In this document: piece by piece, positions 34,251 to 44,900 of the stretch
How positions within the stretch are numbered: position 1 is the stretch's first letter
Layout: every line of letters begins with the position of its first letter
Assembly: GCA_012845835.1 (NCBI GenBank)
Contig: JABAKD010000029.1
Location: forward strand, 13,221,892-13,285,891
Length of the DNA stretch: 64,000 nt
Direction: 5' to 3'
DNA from: Undaria pinnatifida
Taxonomy: Eukaryota > Sar > Phaeophyceae > Laminariales > Alariaceae
Made by a program: the position numbers and the translations under genes
The notes under the pieces: generated by a model
The model's input: the letters and a program-made list of their open reading frames with translations, nothing else
The model's database searches: none
What the model was told of the DNA's origin: nothing

Positions 34251-37200
34251 TCCGAGCAGCAGCCCGGAATTCTTCGTGTGACCATCGTCATTTCTAGTCA
34301 GCGTTTGTTTTCCCTGGAGTCCCATCGAGGTGATTTTTTTGAGTTACCATTCAACAAACTAGAAGACACGAGGTGTGCACGTAGTCTTTATGCAAGTATG
34401 TAGTCTACATATACATCTACATATACATGCGTTTTGAGTGGTTCGGCGCTTCAGACCCACTCAAGTCAAGCCATTCTGTCGACTTGTTTTCGTGATTTGT
34501 GATGTGATTGGGGAGGAAACTGCCGAAATCGAGAAAGTTCGACCCTCATTGGTTACCATGGTTGATTGTACCTCCTGCTGGTCGTTGGGGGGTGGATACA
34601 TACGACGTAGAAGTAAGTGCTGTGATTTTTCGCCGTTTTTCGTGAATATGCTCGGTAAAAAATCCCTGCCTTTTCCTTTTTCGAGCCCTTTCCGAGTGGC
34701 GACTTCTAGATATTGGGAGGTTCTGGTATGTTTTGCGTTTTTTTCTGTGGCGCACACCCGTGTTTAGCACGCCTTTTGTTTTTGGCCCTTTTTGGTGTTT
34801 TGTTTTCTTGTCGAGCACGCGTCGGCCCAGCGCTGCTGCCAAAAGTTGGCGTCGCCACTCCTGACATCTCCCTGACTGACGATCTGTTTGCTTTGTCCAT
34901 TGGTTTTTGTCAGCCTCGCACGAAAAAAAAAATGTGACTCATCATGTTGGTTGCGTATCCTGTGGACCAGTACATGTACGAATGGATGCTCTGCATGCGT
35001 TGCGTTTTGGTGTGCGTCACTGAGCAGTCAAGCCAGACTTGATTACCAGGTACAGTATTCGTTTAGGGGGGCACGGCCCTGAGAAAGGTTGTTGCCCAGA
35101 CCAATATTCCAATTAAAGCTAGCGTGTTTGGTCGGTAGTGCGCGCTTATTTCACTTTCACTCGTTGTTGGCAAATATGTCGGGATATTGCTGTGTTGGGT
35201 GTCGTCGATGACACGTTCAGGAGATCCCGCACTAAAACTAGTATGTTGAGTCTAGACGGCCGTCCGCCACTGTCATCAACTGCCGTCTCTTGGCAGCTTT
35301 GCCCGTAGGGGAACCTCCTCGAATTTTCGATTTGCAGCTTTCGATTCTCGGTCTTGGCCACCACCTATGACGCAAACATCCACCCCATTGATCACATTTC
35401 ATCACCTCACCGTCAATAGTCATTTAAAACTAAAAACATCTCGATATTGCACGTTTAGAGACGAATTAGGTGCATCTCGAGTTTTATTCGACTACCAGAT
35501 ATGGCGATAGTCGCGATATGTGGTCCGCAGAACACAAATATTGCCTTGGGCAAGTTTTGCCCCGAGCAAGGCGGTATTTGTGGTTGTATTGTTTTGGTTG
35601 GATCCGGATATCGAGTCGATTGCTGGCGCACACGATATATCGTTCAGCAGCCAGCGCAGCAGCGCAGCACACACAGCACATATACACACAATGGCCACGA
35701 CGGTTTCCCGTTGGCCGTGTAGAGCGGACTGACACCGGTGTTCTCGAGCCCGGGCTAGAGGTGTTGCCTGTGGTGTCCGTGAGCACAGCAACTGCAAGAT
35801 TACCCTATATATCATTTTCCGCGAATGCATATCATTGCGTTCAAAAATATACCCAACCCAAGGCCCGTTCATATACCTAGTCTAATAACTGTAGCCCTTC
35901 ATCTTACAACACAACGCTACGTCAAAAAGCACGACCCGAGCGCGGCTTCCCCGTGCTTGTTTGTACCGGGTAGTTGCAGGCCACGTTCTCAAGCCCGTGC
36001 AGTATGTGTGTGCGCCTCGCCTCTCCTGGCATCTGGTGTGGTGGTGACGTTGTTCTTCCTAGTTCTTCTCTTGTAGCCGTGCTATTTTTTCAAATAGCTT
36101 ACATTGTGTTCACTACTTTTGTCCCCTTGATGTATCTGCGAGAACAGGCGATTAACAGTTTTATGTCGCAGAAATTGGGCACACGAATATCGCCACACAA
36201 AAAAAAAACAAAGAACCGAAATATCGCACTCTTTTGAGCTCTAAATGATTCTACTGACCCCCACGAAGTTTCAGCTGTTTTTGCGCTGGTTGTGTCTACT
36301 CGTACTTATGGTTGAGTCGGCAGCCCCCGAACCTTCCCGGGTTATCTGTCCGAGCAAAAAGCACCCAGTACTCAGCACCAACATGACCAAGAAGACGACC
36401 TACGAGTATCTTTCGTTTTCGAATCCGTACGTGATCACGGACAAACGCTACAACTCCATTAAATATAAACTGTGCGCGAGGTGATAGAGATCGCGCTCTG
36501 TTTCCTATCGTTTTTTTGTTTTTTGTCGACATGGTAAGCTCGCACCGATACTCGAGCCAGATAGCGACGAGGTCGAGATGCCATAAACTAGGTCGCGCCT
36601 GCCGAGGGAGCTACGAAACCCTCGCACCGACAAACTCGAACCAATGGGCGGCGAGGTCGAGGCACCAGTGGTATGGTATGGTACGAAAATCAAGGCCATA
36701 AAAAAATCAAGAATGAATGAATAATGAATCACCATATATATTTTTGCTGCTGTCACTAAGAACGCTACACCTTATCGGATGGCAAACAAAGCAATAATAA
36801 TGAATGAAGGTAATCTGGGATTTCAGAGACAATTGTATTGACCGGCCTGGCGACAGCTCTTCATGCGCTACCCTGATCCCACGCCGTGCTTCGGCCGCCC
36901 TGCTCTCGCTCAGAACCCTCTTATCCTACGCCGAGCTCACCCTACGCCTAGATCCCGTAACGTAACCCTCCGTGTATTTTCGACCAAAGTTGCGGAGTAT
37001 ACGATCTTTCGTATCCTTATACAAAAGAAATCCTGGGCCTTCGTTTGAATTTTCTGCAAGGAATTTCGGCAAAAATATCAACCGTCTGGCCACCAGGAAC
37101 GTGCAAACTCGGCTCGTCGGGCGATGATGGGGCTGTGGGGCTCGCAATGGGTGGATCCGCGAAACTCGTCGATCGCGCCTGGCTAAACAGATGTTCAAGT

Positions 37201-37954
37201 AAACTACTAGTAGTGCTGGGTGTTGGACACGAAGATATAGAAGTGGGTAGTAAAACACGAAATAACGAATTTGAAAACAGAACTAAGTATCTGCTCGCAG
37301 ATCCGAAACTACCAGAAAACACTATGAACACGCGCGCGAGTAAAAACTCAGGGCAAAGTTGAGAAATGACCGATAGGACTTGCGTTTGTGTGTCACATAT
37401 ACCTGAACGCCATTTTGATACCTAGATGCACTGGCGTCAAAAAGAAAGGCCTCTGTTCGCGCCGAGAGGTTGTGTTTTAGTTGCACCCGTCGCTGTGTAG
37501 CACAATAATAGTAGTTCTAGATAGACCCGAAGGCGACGAAAACAGCCAGACCCTTCATGGTGCCCACTCTTCCGTAAGTCGATTTTTGTTCGTGGGACTT
37601 TTACACGCATCAATCGATACATTGAGACGAACAATAGATGAGACGTTTAAGGTATGCACGACAAATGAGCACACACATATATGTAGAGGACCTTCGGTTT
37701 GAAAGTCATAGCGCATGTATGTGTCAAGAGCTGAAAGTGGGGACGATGCGGCGTTATCATGTAGAGGATGGTGTGCGAGTTGTAAGGTTGCGAGCGCGGT
37801 TGTGATGGGAGACCGAAGGGTGTGATCGTGTTATCACGCGTGTGGCCGCGTTTGTAGGGCCATTGTACTCTGATATGATACGATCTGGGTGATCCCTACC
37901 AGTACCCGTGTCCCGGCGATGATCTGGAGGATACGCGTGACACATGGATGTCCC

Positions 37955-38730
37955 AACCCACTGATCTGTACTATCTAGGTTGAGCAGATCACGATCTGTC
38001 CGGCGCGTGTTTTCTTTCACGCCGCGTTCAATAGTCCTTCCAGCCGTTAGCGTTAGCCCACGCGTACCGCAAACACCAGTATCTGCAGTCGTACCTTACC
38101 CGACAACGCAAGGGTCACCGTACGTGCAGGGACAGGGCGTTCGTGGTATGAAAATATGTCCCAACCCACAGATCTGTACGATCCATCATAGGTCAACTTC
38201 GGATCATTATCTGCTGGACGTGTGATCTATAGTTGCGCTCCGCCTTCACAACCCCTTCCAGCCGTTAGCCTTGGCCACCGCGAGCCACGAGTAGTGATCT
38301 ACAGTACTTGAATGATCTGTGCATGTTTCGATTGTTCGATTTCGCACTGTATGTCCCAACCCGCTGATCTGTACGATCTACCATCATGGGTCAGGAAGAT
38401 CACGGTTTGTCCGACGCGTTACATACTTGAGCACCGCGTTCAAAATGCCTTCCAGCTGTTGGCACGATCTGTGTGCTCTGTATAGTTTTTCAGGCGACAA
38501 CGTGCAGGACGTGAGTGGTGTATATACATGAAGTAACGCACTGATCTGCGCACGATCTAGGTTATGCAGATCGTGGTCTGTCCGACGCGTGATGTATTCT
38601 TGCATGCCGCCCCTTCGAAAGCCCTTCCAGTCGTTAGCCTTGGCCATCGCGTACACCGCGAATGCTAGCCGTTGCAGTCGTACTCGTCAACGCAAGGGTT
38701 GCCGTCCACGCAGGAGTAGGATGTACGTAT
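37955..38730 (-). pseudogene. Tandem decayed copies of the terminal Cys-rich exon
   Basis: Units of roughly 200 bp, recognised by CTTCCAG near 38038, 38255, 38449, 38624 and (intact) 38829. The 38.62-kb unit still encodes SCVDGNPCVDEYDCN on the minus strand but has TAG for the Trp codon plus a 2-bp insertion. The 38.04-kb unit retains CPCTYGDPCVV and then frameshifts. The two middle units keep only the ANGWKG-like end. Each unit also contains GATCTGTACGATCT-like spacer. Confidence 0.65.
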
Positions 38731-38819
38731 GCCCCAACCCACTGATCTGTAGGATCTATCACACGTCTGACACAGATGATGATCTGCCCAACCTGCGATA
38801 TGTATTGCTCGCCGCGCCT

Positions 38820-38989
38820 TCAAAATCCCTTCCAGCCGTTAGCCTTGGCCACCGCGTACCGCGAATGCCAGTCCTTGCAGCCGTACTCGTCAACGCAAGG
38901 GTTGCCATACACGCAAGAGCAGCTCTCGAGACCGCCCCGTCCGTCGTCTAATCGCCCCCCGGCCTTGTCCGGTAGGTCCTCCTGCATAC
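38820..38989 (-). CDS. PDZ-like gene, terminal exon with Cys-rich tail
   Basis: The frame runs MQEDLPDKAGG.., then ESCSCVYGNPCVDEYGCKDW, HSRYAVAKANGWKGF and TGA at 38822-38820. The phase-compatible acceptor (gtgaaag, 38991-38990) is purine-rich and poor. An AG at 39001-39000 gives the same frame in another phase, so this could be the last exon of a separate gene. The Cys cluster looks like a small disulphide or metal module. Confidence 0.5.
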
Positions 38990-41900
38990 CTTTCACCACC
39001 TGCTTAATTTACGTTGTAGGGTTTGGCTTGGTTTGGCTTGGTTTACTGAAAAAAAAAACGTTACAGCTGTGGGACAGAGCATTTCGCGAGACTCGTCTTT
39101 GCAAGTTGACTGTGACACTTCGACCGCGCGTGCTACGGTATTAATGAGCTCGTGCGTTTTGGTTTGGTTTGGTTTGGTTTGGGTTTCAGGAGTGGTGGAT
39201 GCCCCCTTCCTCAACGTGTCTTGATGCTTTTTAAGAATGAACGAAGCTGAGATTTTTTATTTGTTTCATTTCTCCGTATGTATTCCATTGACCGCAGCAG
39301 GAGCAACAGAGCGGAAAAACTTGAAAAAAATACCTCTTGCCTGTTTCATCCTCTGTTGATCTCGCTCCTCCTCTTCGGCGCTCCTGGAAACGTACACCCA
39401 GTACGTGCCGCCGTCTACCAGCCCGTGGAAAGTTCCTGGAGGATCTTCTGCGACCAGGAGTAATCCACAACCCGGCATGGGTCCGGAATGGAGCCCCGCA
39501 CGGAAATAAGAGGAGGATAAGGACGAGGCGGAGAGAGGACGGAGAACGGCATTGAAGGGGATGTGGGAGTGGAGAGGGGGGGTGAGTTTTTTTTGTAAGG
39601 AGCACTGTATACACCTTCGCCCAACGTTGGCAAGAAAATTGAACTTTGCTTGATTTTTGAAACCCTAGCCCTAGCCTTAACCTATTCTCCGGCAGCCTGG
39701 GAAAAAAAAAAAAGTTGGGGTTCGAACCCCTCCATCGTCCTTCTAACTTGACAGAAATTGCGGAAAGGACACTCCTGAATATCATGGTGTACAGACAAGA
39801 CGAGCACCAGAGATGCCGTCTGTTCGGGGCAGTGCTGAGTGTTTTTAGTGGAATAGCAACGTTTGCGTAACTCTGGTGCATCTTTAAGAGGCGTAGTCGG
39901 AACCCTGAAAATGCCGACGATCAAGCTAGTAGGTTAAGCGAAAACACTGCGTACTGCAGACCCGCCTCGCTCTCGTAGGGGGGTTGGTTTTGAACTCTGG
40001 CCTATCGAATCAGGAAGGATCCATTTTTTGCCTCATCAAAAAAGGCACTCAGCTTACATCGACACAAACACGCCAGCAACAGACGCGTGTTAAGATACGG
40101 CCATCGACTCCCCTCCAACGGCTGGAGGTGGAGCAGATCACTGGTCATCAGACGGTACGCGGGCGAGGTGGCGTCATCGCGGTGCTATACAAGACGCATT
40201 GGGCGGGACTCTCCGAACCGTCCTGGGAGCGGGAAATGGACCTTCACCTCTCCCGCTCCCACATCTTGCGTTATTGGGCCGGAACCCCGGACCAGCACCG
40301 CCAAACCAACCGCCTTTACCGCCGAATGCGGATCGGGGCGGCACAGCGTGAGCTCTCCCGCAACAACGGGGAACGTTTCCTAGCGCCGGGCTACGCCTGT
40401 GTTCCCCGCACCGATTGGCTCCGTCGCTACCACGACACAGTACTCCCTAAGGGAGCCCACTTTTGGTACAAGGGAGACGATGGTTCATGGTGACTAGGAA
40501 AAATCAGCGCGAGCACTACCGAGGACAAGGTATACCTGGTCCGCTTTCTGGACGACCCGGGACCGATTAAACTCCCTCTTCCCCCGGCGCGCTACACGAC
40601 TTCAACGGGAGCCGTACGAGGCTCTTGGTGCTTGCAAGTTCACATCGCCAGTGCGTTTCCTCGAGGAATCCAACGTAACGTAGACGAATCTCGAGGCGCG
40701 GCCGTGGCCAGTTGACTTCCAAGCCACCACCGCTTCTCGATAGTTCTTCATTTTTTTGAGGTATGAGTTTTGCGTCTTTGTCTTTGGGTCGTTCGTAGTG
40801 TCCTGAGGGTCTTCATCGAGTTTTGGGGCGGTTCTTTCCATTTTTTTTTTCTTTTCTGTCCTGCCGAACCCCCTGCTTAGTGCCGGGTCAGGGTTCGGGT
40901 AAAACGCCGCTATCTGAGGCGCAGGGCTGTCGCCTTTTTGTCATTGTTCAATTTCGCCCTGCCGACGCCCTCCTCAGCCCAGAGCCGGGGGGCGACCAGT
41001 GTACGGGTCTGTGTGTCTTCTTTTATGTTTTGTGTGTTGTATTTGTTCTGCTTTGTTTTTTTTTTCCGTCTAAACACTTCCTCCCCTAGCGGGGCTGTAG
41101 GTGTTGACACCTTCCATCCCGGGTATTCGTCGTTTCCTCGTCTAACCCCCCGACTTGCCGATGGCCCGCGGGAGGTTTTTCGCATGACTTCTCCCTTGTG
41201 TTAGCGCCTGTGTTCCCCTCCATATCGACGAGGGCTCGCCTCGCCATAGTACCTTTTCTGTGGTTGGTTTACCGTAGAGCTTTTCCTGCCCCCCACGCCA
41301 CACCGGCGGCATGCGGCAGGTTCTAGAGCCTTTTCTGCCCCCCCCGCCACACCGGCGGCATACGGCAGGTTTTTGATGGGTGACTATTGCCTTGCTGTAG
41401 CGTCTGCTTTTCTTTCTACTGCTTTTCTTCGCGTGTTCCTGGCTCCATAGCCAGACGGTTAGAGGTGTGGGAGTGGGGTTTGAGGAGCCGCATCTTCGAC
41501 TCATGGTCTAGTTCGTAGAACCGGAGTTTCCCCGAATCTCCCATATTTCTGCATATGCGACTCATCAGGGTGGGCTAGTGTTAAGATACGGCCTCGAAAG
41601 GCCTGTAGGTATCCGAACTTGAGATCATTTGGATGGGTTTCGTATGATAAGGTTGGCGGTTTATATTCGGGGAAGTTAGGAATTAGATCGGAGGCACGCG
41701 CCTCCGATCTCAGAAGCTATCCCAGGCTCTGGTGGAAACGAATAAAGCTATATCTCTACGAAGGAACGAAAGTGAGTACTCTCCGAGGACCTGCTCAATA
41801 GGCAGACCTGCAGGGGGCACTCTGTGTCCCCCACCTTTAATTTAACACGCGGTGTTTTTACCGGTACCCGCCTAATCGTAGTGTGAGCGCGCGGCAAGGC

Positions 41901-44900
41901 TGTAGGGGTATACAGTAGTTCCTAACGTTTCCACGGCTGTCGTCGGTAATTACCTATGGTACGATAGACCACGGCAAGGTTAACCGCGGTCAGCATCATC
42001 GTTACTCTCCGGTCGGGCTTGCCTGGGAGCGTATGTCGCACATCTTCGTGAAAAAAAGGGTTGCCCACTAACGAAAAAGGCAGAATGCACAAGCTCGTCC
42101 TTCGCCCCTCACCATTAACCTTAGCGTTAGCGTAAGGGTTAGGGTTAGGGTCGCGTTCAGGGCTATCATAGGTTTAGGGTTCGCCTGGCCGGTGAGATAC
42201 AGCACGACCTCCTCGGCTCTCTCATAGAGTTATTTTTACCTTGGCACGAAACAGTATTCTGCAGTGTTCAGTAGCCTACGAATACCCTAATCTAAGTTCA
42301 GTAGCCTACGAATACCCTAACCTGAGTTCAGTAGCCTACTAGTCTATCACCCTAATCTAGCTTCAGTAGCTACATTTAATTAGTGTTTTACCCTTATCTA
42401 ATTTCAGCAGTCGACTATCATTAATACCCTAATAGTTCGTATCGTTTCCGTAGCTTAATATTACCCTCATCTCGTTTCGGCTCACCGGGGAGATACAACA
42501 CGGCCTCTCCGGCGCTTTCCCTTGCGTAGCGGTCCGACGGGCTCATCGGTCCGAGGTGCAAGGTGCAGTTGGGCATCACAAAGCTCAGACAGTACGTCTC
42601 GTCGATTGCAGCAGAGGTAACACAACCTCCCTGGGAGAGAGGGCGGGGTATGTTGCAGGGAGGCAATGGTAGATCGGGGGGGGGGGGGGGGGGGGTAATC
42701 AGTTGTTGCTTGCCTAGTATTTTGACCATTGAACACGCTTCCCTTTCGAAACGGAGCACCATTCCTACAAGTAATAGAGAAACATAGAGACACCCCCAAC
42801 GTTTGGGTGCTCAGTCCGTTTCTAGCATATACTATGTAAACACTTTCAGCTTCTCTTATCTCCTTCCTCTTTGGCCGTCTGTGGCATACATGTATCTCCT
42901 GATATGGCGATCGTTTTCTCGACACTATCTAGTGCACCAAACTTCTCCGTGTCACATCCGTCAACTTTGCCCATCTCCTCCCCCCACACATCCTGTCCCT
43001 CCTTGTACGGTTCACGTTCTTCCACAATGTGGGCTTCCTCTCGTCTTCTTTGTCACATGGGTACCTTTGCGTGCCGTCTTCCTCCTCCATCTGACTATTG
43101 GTACGCCTGTTTCTGCCTTCTGGCAGGTCCAGGTCCCCTGCACGAAAACGAAGTTTCGGCATTTTCGCGTAATTCATTGCGCCGTGCAAATACGTTTTCA
43201 TCCCCATCTCTTCTTTCAACCCCCCGTATACATCTAACTGTTCTTCCTCATAGCGCTAGCCTTTCTCTTACTTCTATCCTTCTTTTACTTCTGCCTTCCC
43301 CTCCCCCCAAACTTGTCTGCGGACAGTGCATTTTCTTGGTTTCCTTCTGGGTCTTTCCAATTGTTTTCGACCACGCTATCCCACCTTAGCGGGAGGGGGG
43401 GGGGGGGGGGGGGGGGGGTAGTTGGGTGGAGTAGTTGGGGGAGGGGGGCGGCGCAAAGTGCTGATGGGCATCACGGAGTTCAGGCAGAATGTCTCGTCCA
43501 TTACGGCAGAGGTAACACTTCCTCCCTGACTTTAAGGGGGGAGGGGGGGGGTTAGGGAGGCAAGATATGGGGGGGGGTGGTGAATTGTTGGGTTGACGGG
43601 GGGTAGGGGGTGTAGGTGGAGGGGGGGACTCATTGACCCGAGGTGCAAGGTGCAGTTGGGCACCGCAGAGCTCTAGGGCAGTACGTCTCGTCGATTGAAG
43701 GCAGAGGTAGCACTGCCTGCCAGAGGTCGAGTAGAGGGGCGGGGACCGTGCCTGTACAGAAACCCGCTGCGTTGTAAAGACAGCCCAAACACTACCGAAC
43801 AGTTCACAACGCAGAGCCCACACAGGCAGTCTAAAAACGAACACCAGACGCAGCACCCATCGCGAACAACAAGGTTGAGACTGGCACGGAACAACGATGC
43901 GGCAGTGCCGACGGACGATGGGACGGAGACTGAAGCAACAGCAATTCACTCACCTGAATGGGAAACTTCTCATCGTACATCTCGTACACCAGCGTCACCT
44001 CGCCGTCTCCGCTACCCTCTGCCTCAACCGCCCCCCCCGCGTCTGGCGCCACCACCTCACCCACCCCCCCTTTATCCTCCTCCTCCCCAATCGCCCGGTC
44101 CCCTCCTCCCTCATTGTCGTCTTGCCTTTCTTTTTTTGTATTCTTGTCTTGCTCTCCTTTCATACTTTCGCTCTCGCCTTCTCCCTTATCACCCCCCCGC
44201 TCCAGCTCCCCACCGTTAACACTACCATTCCCTGGCTGCCTGCCCGTTGTTGTTGATGTTGCGCCTCCTTCCTCTCTACTATCCCCCCCCGCGCATGCAT
44301 TTTTATCAATCGGCAACATTCCATTCCCGTCCGCTCCTGGAACTCCTCCATCTCCACTCCCTCCCGGGGATCCTCCATCCCCATCCCCTACTTGGGCCGA
44401 TGAGGCTTCCTCCCACGGCACCAACAGGAAACCCAAACGGTAGTGGGGCTTGCCGCGCTTGCGAGCGGTGGCTAGAGCTTCTAGAACGAACTTCGAAGAC
44501 GATTTTGCCGTTACAAAAACAGAACCGCCTCTTGGTTTTGGTCCTGCGGGTAGCTGATTGTTTTTTCCTCCGCTTTCTCCAGGATTGATCTCCCTTAGCG
44601 TCCAGCCCACGCGGACCCCCAGAGTAGCCGCCTGACTTTTGGGTGTCACCTTAGGTTGCGGCCGTGACGGTTATTTTGTTCTCTCAGAGAGCAGTAAACA
44701 GGCGGGTGTTGGCTTACATAGCACTAGCTACCCATTAGACCACAAAGAACGTAACGCGAGTACGCTATATAGTCGCCATCAGCGGGCAGGAACGGGAGCT
44801 AGGGCTGTGCAGACCTTGGCCTAGCTTAAACATGATATTTGATGTATTCGACGTTAAGCTCTAACCCTAATCCTGGCCCTATCCCCGACCGCCGTGAAAA

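Larger units (their letters stand above)
32815..37950. other. Intergenic stretch between convergent genes
   Basis: G-rich low complexity at 33130-33240, two repeats described separately, and a strong isolated donor (AGAA|GTAAGT, 34614) after a frame reading VRPSLVTMVDCTSCW. No complete gene was assembled. Confidence 0.4.

Noticed and set aside
34438-34620. Possible exon ending at a strong donor GTAAGT (34614)
   Set aside because: No acceptor or partner exon could be found, so it is only mentioned under the intergenic region.
36245-36484. Small frame with a signal-peptide-like start (LFLRWLCLLVLMVESAAP)
   Set aside because: 79 codons with no homologue I know and no promoter or splice evidence. 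A hydrophobic start can occur by chance.
39700-39740. GGGGTTCGAACCCC, a possible tRNA T-arm
   Set aside because: No D-arm or acceptor stem nearby. A palindrome of this length next to a poly-A run is weak evidence.
39231-39881. 216-codon minus-strand frame overlapping the fourth PDZ-like exon
   Set aside because: It is in a different frame from the phase-consistent exon and runs through poly-A/T and repeat sequence.
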